From contig NZ_CAXREX010000203.1 of assembly GCF_964229645.1 (NCBI RefSeq), positions 1 to 16,675 on the forward strand: a stretch of 16,675 nucleotides of DNA. The letters run 5' to 3'. Positions within the stretch are counted from its first letter, which is position 1; each line of letters begins with the position of its first letter. Source of the stretch: Nioella sp964229645. Lineage in GTDB: Bacteria > Pseudomonadota > Alphaproteobacteria > Rhodobacterales > Rhodobacteraceae. Positions 1 to 6,435 of this stretch are shown one piece after another. A model generated the notes under the pieces. The model made no database searches. It had not been told where the DNA came from and was given only the letters and a program-made list of their open reading frames with translations. The position numbers and the translations under genes are program-made.

Positions 1-285
1 GTCGATCAGCCGGTCGAGGTTGGGCACGTCCAGCAGTTCCGGCCAGTCGCGGAAGAAGAACACCATGAAGTTGCTGCCCAGTTCCGTGTCCGTCTCGGCC
101 ATGCCGTGACCGGCCAGCGCACAGACGGCCTCGAACGCCCCCTTCACCACACTCAGCGTCGCGTCCTCCACGCCGAACACGATGGGCGCGATGGGCCGCC
201 CCCAGCGGGCGCAGAAGAAACTGCCGTCCGACCGGGTGAACAGGGCCGCGATGTCCTCGGGGGTGATGGTGTCGCTCTGGGTCAT
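1..285 (-). CDS. Hypothetical protein, 3' end outside window
   Basis: This is the first 95 residues of a gene running off the left edge. It starts MTQSDTITPEDIAALFTRS. The ATG at 283-285 has a good ribosome-binding site (GGAGG, about 5 bases upstream on the minus strand). The visible part looks like a soluble cytoplasmic protein: no signal peptide, no membrane helix, two cysteines, and an aromatic-rich stretch (FMVFFFRDW) near residue 75. I do not recognise the family. It lies 110 bp downstream of ruvB on the same strand with no clear terminator between, so it may be the last gene of the ruvCAB transcript. That does not show a role in recombination. Confidence 0.75.
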   Translation of the reverse strand, partial: MTQSDTITPEDIAALFTRSDGSFFCARWGRPIAPIVFGVEDATLSVVKGAFEAVCALAGHGMAETDTELGSNFMVFFFRDWPELLDVPNLDRLID

Positions 286-395
286 GGGCCCTCCGCCATG
301 TCTCGGGGCGCGCGTGCGGCCACCGGGGCCGGCGCAACAGGATGTGGGGCGGGGTTACACGCCACTCCACTTGCGGGCAATCCCGGCGTTTTGTC

Positions 396-1421
396 TCACT
401 TCCCGAACAGGTCGGGGGGTGTGTCCGGGCGCGGCGGGGCCATGCCGATGTGCTTCCACGCCGACTGCGTCAGCATCCGCCCGCGCGGCGTCCGCTGGAT
501 CAGGCCCTGTTGCAGCAGGTAGGGCTCCACCACTTCCTCCAGCGCATCGCGGCTTTCCGACAGCGCGGCCGAGAGCGTCTCGATCCCCACCGGACCGCCG
601 CCATAGCTCTGCGCGATCAGTTGAAGGTAGCGCCGGTCCGCACCGTCCAGACCCAGCGCATCCACGCCCAGCCGAGTGAGCGAGGAATCCGCCAGCGCCT
701 GCGTGACCACACCGCCGCCCTCGACCACGGCAAAGTCCACGACCCGGCGCAGCAGCCGCCCGGCGATCCGGGGCGTGCCCCTTGCGCGCCGCGCGATCTC
801 CCGCGCGCCGGAGCCCTCGACCGGCACCCCCAGCTTGCGCGCGTTGCCCGTGACGATCGTCTCCAGCTCGTCGACCGTGTAGAAGTTCAGCCGCGTCGGG
901 ATGCCGAAGCGGTCGCGCAGCGGCGTCGTCAGAAGGCCCAGCCGCGTCGTGGCCCCCACCAGCGTGAAGGGCTGCAACTCGATCCGCACAGTGCGCGCCG
1001 CCGGCCCCTCGCCGATCACGAGGTCCAGCTCGTAGTCCTCCATCGCCGGATAGAGAACCTCCTCCACCGCCGCGCTCATGCGGTGGATCTCGTCGATGAA
1101 CAGCACGTCCCGCGCTTCGAGGTTGGTCAGGATCGCCGCCAGATCGCCCGCCTTGGCCAGCACAGGACCGGAGGTCATGCGGAACCCCACCCCCAGTTCG
1201 CGCGCCATGATCTGCGCCAGCGTCGTCTTGCCCAGCCCCGGCGGGCCGTGGAACAGCGTGTGATCCATCGCTTCGCCGCGCGACCGGGCGCTTTCGATGA
1301 ACACCCGGAGGTTCGCCCGGGCCTCCGCCTGGCCGACGAAATCCACCAGCATCTGCGGCCGGAGCGCGCGGTCGCGGTCCTCGGGCAGGGGCTCGGGCCG
1401 CATCGTCGGATCAGGTTCCAT
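396..1421 (-). CDS. ruvB: Holliday junction branch migration helicase RuvB
   Basis: RuvB is the hexameric AAA+ motor that, loaded by RuvA, pumps DNA through Holliday junctions during recombinational repair. At 341 residues it has the normal family length. Visible motifs are the N-terminal RPQMLVDFVGQ segment (21-31), Walker A GPPGLGKTT (59-67), Walker B with DEIH (110-113), the sensor-1 stretch GATTR (about 155-159), the arginine-finger region PLRDRFG, and the C-terminal winged-helix ending in TPRGRMLT. The ATG at 1421 is preceded by AAGGAAGAGG on the minus strand. A second in-frame Met at residue 7 is possible, but its Shine-Dalgarno is poorer. It is the third gene of ruvC-ruvA-ruvB, 38 bp after ruvA. 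Confidence 0.98.
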   Translation of the reverse strand: MEPDPTMRPEPLPEDRDRALRPQMLVDFVGQAEARANLRVFIESARSRGEAMDHTLFHGPPGLGKTTLAQIMARELGVGFRMTSGPVLAKAGDLAAILTNLEARDVLFIDEIHRMSAAVEEVLYPAMEDYELDLVIGEGPAARTVRIELQPFTLVGATTRLGLLTTPLRDRFGIPTRLNFYTVDELETIVTGNARKLGVPVEGSGAREIARRARGTPRIAGRLLRRVVDFAVVEGGGVVTQALADSSLTRLGVDALGLDGADRRYLQLIAQSYGGGPVGIETLSAALSESRDALEEVVEPYLLQQGLIQRTPRGRMLTQSAWKHIGMAPPRPDTPPDLFGK

Positions 1422-1459
1422 GCCTCTTCCTTACCGGTCGGTCGGGTGCGCGACCCGCC

Positions 1460-2125
1460 TCACCCCTTGGGCGCCAACAGCTTCAGCGCCGCGCGGATCA
1501 GGCCCGCCGTGTCCAGCGCTCCGTCCTCTCCCGCGGCCTGCGCCACGGCGCCTGCCGCCTCGCCCGGTCCATACCCGAGGTTGCCGAGCGCGGAAAGCGC
1601 CTCCGCCTGGGCCGAGGCCACGGGCGCCGGGGCCGCCGCAGGGGCGCGCGGGGCGGTCTCGATCACCTCGTCGGGCGTATCCGACAGCGGCACCGAGGTC
1701 GCGCTCACACCCATGGCCATGACCATCGGCGCCTTGTCCTTCAGCTCGTTCACCACGCGCTGCGCGGTCTTGGGACCGATGCCCTTCGCCGCCTTGATCG
1801 CGTTCCAGTCGCCAAGCGCCAGCGCCCGCGACACGCCGTCCGCGCCAAGCGCGCCGAGGATCGCAAGCGACGCCTTCGCGCCCACGCCCTGCACCGACAT
1901 CAGCAGGCGGAACCATTCCTTCTCCACCAGCGTCGGAAAACCGAACAGCTGCAGCAGGTCCTCGCGCACCAGCAGGTCGGTATAAAGCGCCGCGAACTCC
2001 CCGGCCCGGCCAAGCGACGCCAGCACCCGGTCGGTGCAATAGACGACATAGCCCACGCCGCGCACGTCGATCAGCACGTGGTCGTCGCCGCGATAGACGA
2101 TCTGTCCGGCAATCCGCCCGATCAT
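1460..2125 (-). CDS. ruvA: Holliday junction DNA-binding protein RuvA
   Basis: RuvA binds the four-way junction as a tetramer and recruits RuvB. The protein is 221 residues. The OB-fold domain begins MIGRIAGQIVYRG; two helix-hairpin-helix motifs are visible (SVQGVGAK at 77-84 and AAKGIGPK at 112-119). An Ala/Pro-rich flexible linker (about 134-170) leads to the small C-terminal RuvB-contact domain. The start is the ATG at 2125, which overlaps the ruvC stop in an ATGA (2122-2125) and so suggests translational coupling. The same frame stays open for another 148 codons upstream, but that part is the shadow of ruvC and is not RuvA sequence. Confidence 0.97.
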   Translation of the reverse strand: MIGRIAGQIVYRGDDHVLIDVRGVGYVVYCTDRVLASLGRAGEFAALYTDLLVREDLLQLFGFPTLVEKEWFRLLMSVQGVGAKASLAILGALGADGVSRALALGDWNAIKAAKGIGPKTAQRVVNELKDKAPMVMAMGVSATSVPLSDTPDEVIETAPRAPAAAPAPVASAQAEALSALGNLGYGPGEAAGAVAQAAGEDGALDTAGLIRAALKLLAPKG

Positions 2126-2610
2126 GCCCGCACCTTCATCCGCTGCACGCCGGAGTGATGCGCATGGCAGATCGCGATGGCCAGCGCGTCCGCCGCGTCC
2201 GGGCCGACCGGCTGGCAACCGGGCAACTGCATCTTCACCATGTGCAGGATCTGGTTCTTGTCCGCGTGACCCACGCCGACCACGGTCTTCTTGACCTGGT
2301 TCGGCGCGTACTCCCCGATGCTCAGCCCGAACTGCGCCGGCACCAGCAGCGCAACACCCCGCGCCTGGCCCAGCTTCAGCGTGCCCACCGCGTCCTTGTT
2401 GACGAATGTCTTCTCGATGGCGGCCTCGTCCGGTGCGTGCGTCTCGAAGACCCGCGTCAACTGGCCGTGCAGCGACAGCAGCCGCAGCGCCAGATCGGTT
2501 CCTTCCGAATCGCAAATGCCGTTGGCCACGTGCCGCAAGCGGCTGCCGTCGACCTCGATGACCCCCCATCCGAGGTGTCGCAACCCCGGATCAATGCCCA
2601 ATACCCGCAT
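2122..2610 (-). CDS. ruvC: Holliday junction resolvase RuvC
   Basis: RuvC is the dimeric endonuclease that resolves Holliday junctions bound by RuvAB. At 162 residues it is slightly shorter than the E. coli protein. All four metal-binding acidic residues are at the E. coli positions: D7 in GIDPG, E66 in AAIEKTF, and D138 and D141 in PDAADALAIA. The ATG at 2610 follows a purine-rich GGGCGAGG on the minus strand. It is the first gene of the ruvCAB operon. All three genes are intact and ordered as in many alphaproteobacteria. Confidence 0.97.
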   Translation of the reverse strand: MRVLGIDPGLRHLGWGVIEVDGSRLRHVANGICDSEGTDLALRLLSLHGQLTRVFETHAPDEAAIEKTFVNKDAVGTLKLGQARGVALLVPAQFGLSIGEYAPNQVKKTVVGVGHADKNQILHMVKMQLPGCQPVGPDAADALAIAICHAHHSGVQRMKVRA

Positions 2611-2639
2611 CCTCGCCCACTTTTCTTGTTATGCGGCCA

Positions 2640-2669
2640 CAGTTAGCACGAAACGCGAACAAACGCCAA
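2640..2669 (-). promoter_or_regulatory. Candidate ruvC promoter with imperfect LexA-type box
   Basis: On the minus strand a TTGGCG (-35, 2664-2669) and a TAACTG (-10, 2640-2645) are separated by 18 bp. Between them is GTTC-N7-GTGC (2646-2660), one mismatch from the GTTC-N7-GTTC SOS box described for alphaproteobacterial LexA. The ruv operon is LexA-controlled in some of these bacteria, so the placement is sensible, but the match is imperfect. Confidence 0.35.
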
Positions 2670-2703
2670 GGTTAAAGCGCCGGAGCCCAAAAGCGACACC
2701 CCT

Positions 2704-2712
2704 TTATCCACA
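2704..2712 (+). promoter_or_regulatory. Perfect DnaA box TTATCCACA
   Basis: This is an exact match to the high-affinity DnaA box. It is the only one I noticed in the window and lies about 95 bp upstream of the ruvC start. A lone box is not an origin. It could mark DnaA influence on the ruvC or DUF1127 promoter, or be chance. Confidence 0.4.
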
Positions 2713-2869
2713 GGCGACATCGCGCGGCAGGCGGTGTCGGTTTGCGCCGGTTGCGGAGTGGAAAGCGACACGATTTCAGGCGGAATTTTGCCAGTTTTTA
2801 TAGGCAGTTAACCGCGAATGCTGCCATGCAGAAAATGCAGATGTCCCATGCAATTTCCGCCCCTTGCTT

Positions 2870-2897
2870 GTGCGCTTCGCACATTTTACGTGCGCTT
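2870..2897 (+). repeat. Direct repeat GTGCGCTT, 20-bp period
   Basis: GTGCGCTT occurs at 2870-2877 and again at 2890-2897. An inverted CGCAC (2878-2882) lies between them and forms a small hairpin with the first copy. The period is about two helical turns, and the unit is 40-65 bp upstream of the DUF1127 start, as expected for an operator or leader hairpin. Confidence 0.35.
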
Positions 2898-2935
2898 TGT
2901 AAACATGCACCCCCCCCATCATCCAGGAGATCGAG

Positions 2936-3142
2936 ATGGCCGCATACGACACCACCCGCCACCACGCCGCCACGGGCTCCGCTGCCCGCATTGGCACCAT
3001 GTTCACCACTGCCGTCGGCGCGTTCGCCGCATGGAATGACACCCGTCAGACCCGCAAGGCACTTGCATCGCTGACCGACCGCGAACTCGACGACATCGGC
3101 CTGCACCGCGGCGACATCGACGCCGTAGCCCGTCGCTACTAA
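2936..3142 (+). CDS. Small DUF1127 family protein
   Basis: The protein has 68 residues: a low-complexity N-terminus (about 1-27), then the DUF1127 (YjiS-like) domain with LTDRELDDIGLHRGDI near residues 45-60. The ATG at 2936 has an AGGAGA ribosome-binding site. It is a basic, soluble small protein. In Rhodobacter sphaeroides a DUF1127 protein (CcaF1) binds RNA and is co-transcribed with the stress-induced CcsR small RNAs. Here a strong terminator follows the stop by about 20 bp, leaving no room for downstream CcsR-like hairpins. An RNA-binding role is therefore inferred from the family only. Confidence 0.9.
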   Translation: MAAYDTTRHHAATGSAARIGTMFTTAVGAFAAWNDTRQTRKALASLTDRELDDIGLHRGDIDAVARRY

Positions 3143-3160
3143 GCGCATGGGGCGCTACAG

Positions 3161-3197
3161 AAAAAGGGCCGCGTCTGGCAAAGACGCGGCCCTTTTT
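3161..3197. terminator. Strong bidirectional intrinsic terminator
   Basis: A perfect 16-bp stem (3161-3176 with 3182-3197) has a 5-base loop. The A-run on the left and T-run on the right are both part of the stem, so it can stop the DUF1127 transcript (plus) and the transcript of the membrane-protein gene from the right (minus). Confidence 0.9.
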
Positions 3198-3226
3198 ACG
3201 TGAGCACAGCGAGAGATAGTCAGTCT

Positions 3227-3574
3227 TTACGAAACAAGCAGTGATCCGAGCTCGGCCAGTTTCGCGGTCAGCGGGTCGATCTGCATGAGCCACGCACCAA
3301 CCCGTTCGAAGATGGAGCCGGCGGCCAGGGTATCGACGTGGACCTGGTAATCCCCGCTGCCGAGGTACGTCAGGACCAGCGTCTTGAAGGCGATGAAGCC
3401 TGCCACCGCCGCCAGAATGACACGCAGCCCCATGCCGCCGGTCTTGCCGGCGGGCACCTGCACGTAATTCCCTGTCTTCTTGTCGAGCTTCGTCACATAG
3501 CCCCGCGCCAGGCGCTCGTGCTTGCGACGAAGGGCCTGTTCGCGACGTTTATAGCTGGAGAGCGCTTCTTCCAT
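3227..3574 (-). CDS. Small single-helix membrane protein, unknown function
   Basis: The protein has 115 residues. The first about 35 are charged and helical (MEEALSSYKRREQALRRKHE), possibly a short coiled coil. One hydrophobic helix follows (about 48-70, MGLRVILAAVAGFIAFKTL), then an amphipathic C-terminal half. I start it at the ATG at 3574, which has AGAGG five bases upstream. The reading frame can be extended nine codons to a GTG at 3601, but that has no ribosome-binding site. It lies downstream of prmA on the same strand and ends before the bidirectional terminator. I do not recognise the family and suggest only an inner-membrane location. Confidence 0.75.
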   Translation of the reverse strand: MEEALSSYKRREQALRRKHERLARGYVTKLDKKTGNYVQVPAGKTGGMGLRVILAAVAGFIAFKTLVLTYLGSGDYQVHVDTLAAGSIFERVGAWLMQIDPLTAKLAELGSLLVS

Positions 3575-3616
3575 GGCAGCCTCTGAAATACCGGCCCCCA
3601 CCGATTGGACACATTT

Positions 3617-3676
3617 TTAGCCAAGGAATGTGGCGAGAATTGGGCACTTGCCGCAGGTTTTACCCAAAAACGGCAT
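3617..3676 (-). CDS. Possible 19-aa CxxC peptide ORF after prmA
   Basis: Directly after the prmA stop is an AGGAGG that overlaps the TGA, then GTTC and an ATG (3674-3676). The ORF encodes MPFLGKTCGKCPILATFLG and stops at TAA (3617-3619). The ribosome-binding site is among the best in the window, and the overlap with the prmA stop suggests translational coupling. The peptide has a TCGKC (CxxC) motif and hydrophobic ends. It is too short to assign and could instead be a leader peptide or a chance ORF. Confidence 0.4.
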   Translation of the reverse strand: MPFLGKTCGKCPILATFLG

Positions 3677-3685
3677 GAACCCTCC

Positions 3686-4555
3686 TCATTTTTGCAGAAG
3701 CAGCGTGACCCAGTCACCGATCGTGGTGCGGTTCACCTCGGCGATTCCCTCTGCCGCGTAGGCTTCTGCGACCTCGTCGGCCTGACGCGTCAGGATGCCC
3801 GACAGGATCGTATAGCCGCCGTCGGCCAGATGCGCCTTCATCGACGGGGCAAGGTCGATCAGCGGCTGCTTTAGGATGTTCGCGAACACCAGGTCATAGG
3901 GCGCGCGTTCGTGCAGGACGTCGTTCTCGAAACCCGCCGCCTCGACGCAGATGACCTTGCCCTCAAGCGCGTTGGCGCGCACGTTGGCCTCGGCCACCTC
4001 GACCGCAACCTCGTCGATGTCGGAGGCCACCACGGTCTCCGGCCAGATGCGCGCGGCACCCATGGCCAGAACCGCCGTGCCGCAACCGATGTCCGCGACG
4101 CTGCGGCCGACAAAGCCCTCGCCCGCCAGCCGGTCCAGCGCCTCAAGGCAGCCCTGCGTGGTGCCGTGGTGGCCGGTGCCGAAGGCCATCGCCGCCTCGA
4201 TCAGCAGCGGCTCCGACCCTTCCGGGATCTTGTCCGCATCGTGGCTGCCGTAGACGAAGAACCGCCCCGCAACCACCGGCGTCAGGTCGCGGCGCACCTT
4301 GTCGACCCAGTCGGTGTCCGGCACTTCGGACACGACAAAGCCCTGCGCGTGGAAGGCCGCCGACAGAAGCGCAAGCTCCACCTCGTTCGGCGCTTCGATG
4401 AAGTAGCCGCCGATTTCCCACAGACCCGATCCGTCCTCGATCTCGAAGACGCCAACGCCTGTCGGTTCCGGTTCGAGCTCTTCCATCGCCTCGCCCAACG
4501 CCTCGGCGCGGGTCTTGTCGTCGATCTTGGTGAAGGCGGTCCAGGTCGGCATCAT
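3686..4555 (-). CDS. prmA: Ribosomal protein L11 methyltransferase PrmA
   Basis: PrmA is a SAM-dependent class I methyltransferase that methylates the N-terminus and lysines of ribosomal protein L11. It has 289 residues. An N-terminal substrate-recognition domain (about 1-90) precedes the catalytic domain, which shows AMAFGTGHHGTT (122-133), the SAM-binding DIGCGTAVLAM (155-165), the acidic end of strand 2 (DIDEVAV, 179-185) and DLVFANILKQPL (221-232). There are two adjacent ATGs (4555 and 4552). GGAGA lies 4-5 bases before the first and about 8 before the second, so the second is equally plausible and would give 288 residues. The gene is divergent from the one at 4670. Confidence 0.95.
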   Translation of the reverse strand: MMPTWTAFTKIDDKTRAEALGEAMEELEPEPTGVGVFEIEDGSGLWEIGGYFIEAPNEVELALLSAAFHAQGFVVSEVPDTDWVDKVRRDLTPVVAGRFFVYGSHDADKIPEGSEPLLIEAAMAFGTGHHGTTQGCLEALDRLAGEGFVGRSVADIGCGTAVLAMGAARIWPETVVASDIDEVAVEVAEANVRANALEGKVICVEAAGFENDVLHERAPYDLVFANILKQPLIDLAPSMKAHLADGGYTILSGILTRQADEVAEAYAAEGIAEVNRTTIGDWVTLLLQK

Positions 4556-4669
4556 CGGGTCTCCATCGGGTGCTTCCGCGCCTTACACCAGCCGGAGGGC
4601 ACACGCCAGCATTGCCAGACTTGCGAAACTGCGCCACGCTCACAGCGTATTCTTTCGGAGTCCATTCTT

Positions 4670-5050
4670 ATGAAAACCGTTCTCAAGGTCCTTGGCGGCC
4701 TGGTTCTTGTTGTCGCGCTGTTCGCCGGTGCCATGTTCTTCTTCACCTCCGGGTCGCGCGACATCGCCCGGCAGTTCGTCACGCTCAGCACCACCGGCGG
4801 CCACGCCGAGGCGCGCGCCCTCCTCCATCCCGGCCTGCAGGATCAGCTCAGCACCGACAAGATGGCCGAGATGTTCGCGGGCGCGAAAGCCTACGAGAAG
4901 GTCTCGTTCTCCAGCGTCTCCACCGGCACCGGCAAGCCGACCGTCCTCGAAGGCACGGCCACGACCGCGGACGGCTGCATGTCGGTCCTGAAGTTCGAGC
5001 TGCTGAACGAACAGATCGTCGGTTTCGACGTCTCGCCGCTCTGCCGCTGA
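4670..5050 (+). CDS. Membrane-anchored or secreted small protein, unknown
   Basis: The protein has 126 residues. Residues 1-25 are a signal or anchor: Met-Lys start, hydrophobic core LGGLVLVVALFAGAMFFF, no lipobox cysteine. The remainder is a periplasmic domain of about 100 residues with helix-then-sheet character, like small NTF2-like or Coa1-like folds. Only two cysteines are present (C103, C125), a possible disulphide. The ATG at 4670 follows CGGAG with 9-base spacing. The gene converges on the MFS gene with only 4 bp between stop codons. I do not recognise the family. Confidence 0.75.
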   Translation: MKTVLKVLGGLVLVVALFAGAMFFFTSGSRDIARQFVTLSTTGGHAEARALLHPGLQDQLSTDKMAEMFAGAKAYEKVSFSSVSTGTGKPTVLEGTATTADGCMSVLKFELLNEQIVGFDVSPLCR

Positions 5051-5054
5051 CAGA

Positions 5055-6302
5055 TCACTCCGCCGGGGCGGGGGCCAATGCGCTGAACCGGGTCTCGTTC
5101 CCCGGCGCGGGGTGGCGCGGGATAAGCAGCGCCAGCCCCAGCGAGGTCATCGCCATGCAGGACGCCAGCCCGAACACCGCCCCCGGCGAGGTCAGCCAGA
5201 GGTAGCCCAGCAGCGCCGGCAGGAAGACAGCCGCGATGTGGTTGATGGTGAAGGCCACCGCCGCCGTGGGGGCGATGTCACCGGGATCGGCGATTTTCTG
5301 GAAGTAGGTCTTGATCGCCAGCGCGAGCGAGAAGAACAGGTGATCGACCACGTACAGCACCAGCGCCAGGGTCACGCCCCAGTCGAAGAAATAGATCCCG
5401 GCATAAAGCAAGAAGACGCCCGTCAGGCCGATATATTCAAAGGTCAGCGCGGCGCGTTCCCCGAAGACGGACACGAGCTTGCCCAGAAGCGGGGCGCAGA
5501 TCATGTTCAGCACCAGCGTCACCATGAAGAGCGCGGTGATCTCGTGCACGTCGAAGCCGAAGCGCTCGACCATCATGAAACCCGCGAAGACGGTGAAGAT
5601 CTGCCGCCTGGCCCCCGCCATGAATTGCAGCGCGTAATAGAGCCAGTAGCGCCGCCGCAGCACCATCTGCTTGCGCTGCGGGTTCGGGGCCTCGAACTGC
5701 GGATAGGCCACGAGGCAGAAGAGCGCAACGAGCGCGGTAAAGCCGCCTGCCGCCCAGTAGACGACCGAGAAGCTGAGATCATAGGCGCGCCATGTCAGGA
5801 TGATCAGCGCGTAGGCCACCAGCGTCGCGCCCGACCCTGCCGCCATCAGCCAGCCCAGGAATTGCGGGGCCTTCTTCTTGTCGAGCCATTGCAGTTGGAG
5901 CGACTGGTTGACCGTCTCGTAGTAGTGAAACCCGATCGAGCTGAGCAGCGTCACCATCAGGATGCCGCCAAGCGAGGGAAACTGCGCGGTCACGGCCGTC
6001 GCCACCCCGAGAAGCGTCAAAGAGACGAGTCCCAGCACCTGTTCCCGAATGAACAGGATGAGGAAGATCACCCCGATCGCGAAAAAGCCCGGAATCTCGC
6101 GCACCGTGTGCAGCCATCCGATATCCGAGCCGTCGAACTGCGCGACCTCGATGACAAAATTGTTGAGAAGCGCCGACCAGGTGAAGAACGCGATCGGCAT
6201 CGCCAGCGCCATCACCACCAACAGGCCGACCGGCTGACGCCAGCGCGGCAGCGCCTTGGCATCGTCGAGCGACATGGATCGGAGAAGGGGGCGCTGCGTC
6301 AT
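5055..6302 (-). CDS. MFS-type membrane transporter, substrate unknown
   Basis: The protein is a polytopic inner-membrane transporter of about 415 residues with roughly twelve hydrophobic helices in two halves. A basic cytoplasmic loop separates them (about 200-220, including LRRRYW). A motif-A-like GKLVSVFGERAAL follows in the second half. The substrate cannot be read from sequence. The start is uncertain. I chose the ATG at 6302 (MTQRPLLRSMSLDDAKALP) because the sequence before it (from 6374, MSYSPLGMRFFRYPAPG) is basic and Pro/Gly-rich and does not look like a transporter N-terminus. None of the candidate starts (6374, 6353, 6302, 6275) has a good ribosome-binding site. Confidence 0.8.
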   Translation of the reverse strand: MTQRPLLRSMSLDDAKALPRWRQPVGLLVVMALAMPIAFFTWSALLNNFVIEVAQFDGSDIGWLHTVREIPGFFAIGVIFLILFIREQVLGLVSLTLLGVATAVTAQFPSLGGILMVTLLSSIGFHYYETVNQSLQLQWLDKKKAPQFLGWLMAAGSGATLVAYALIILTWRAYDLSFSVVYWAAGGFTALVALFCLVAYPQFEAPNPQRKQMVLRRRYWLYYALQFMAGARRQIFTVFAGFMMVERFGFDVHEITALFMVTLVLNMICAPLLGKLVSVFGERAALTFEYIGLTGVFLLYAGIYFFDWGVTLALVLYVVDHLFFSLALAIKTYFQKIADPGDIAPTAAVAFTINHIAAVFLPALLGYLWLTSPGAVFGLASCMAMTSLGLALLIPRHPAPGNETRFSALAPAPAE

Positions 6303-6435
6303 GGCCACGGGCTTAGGCCCTTTTCCGGGGGCAGGATAGCGAAAAAATCGCATTCCAAGGGGTGAATATGACATGGGTCAAGGTTCCCGCCCCCTTCATG
6401 GGTCACACCGCCAGCCAAGGTGAAGGAGTAGACCC

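Larger units (their letters stand above)
2611..2935. other. 325-bp divergent intergenic region, ruvC / DUF1127
   Basis: There is no gene with a credible ribosome-binding site here. The region holds the candidate ruvC promoter near 2640-2669, a DnaA box at 2704-2712, an AT-rich stretch around 2783-2815, repeated GTGCGCTT elements at 2870-2897 and an 8-C run at 2910-2917. A possible plus-strand -10-like TTTATA lies near 2794-2800, but I cannot fix a promoter for the DUF1127 gene. Confidence 0.6.

Noticed and set aside
342..1985. 547-codon open frame on the plus strand
   Set aside because: It lies antisense to ruvB and ruvA, is rich in His/Arg/Pro/Gln, has no family features and is a GC-rich shadow frame.
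2611..2935. Replication origin suggested by the DnaA box
   Set aside because: There is a single box, no cluster, and no neighbouring origin genes.
3143..3226. CcsR-like small RNAs after the DUF1127 gene
   Set aside because: Only one hairpin, a terminator, fits in the space. The repeated CCUCCUCCC-type loops of CcsR RNAs are absent.
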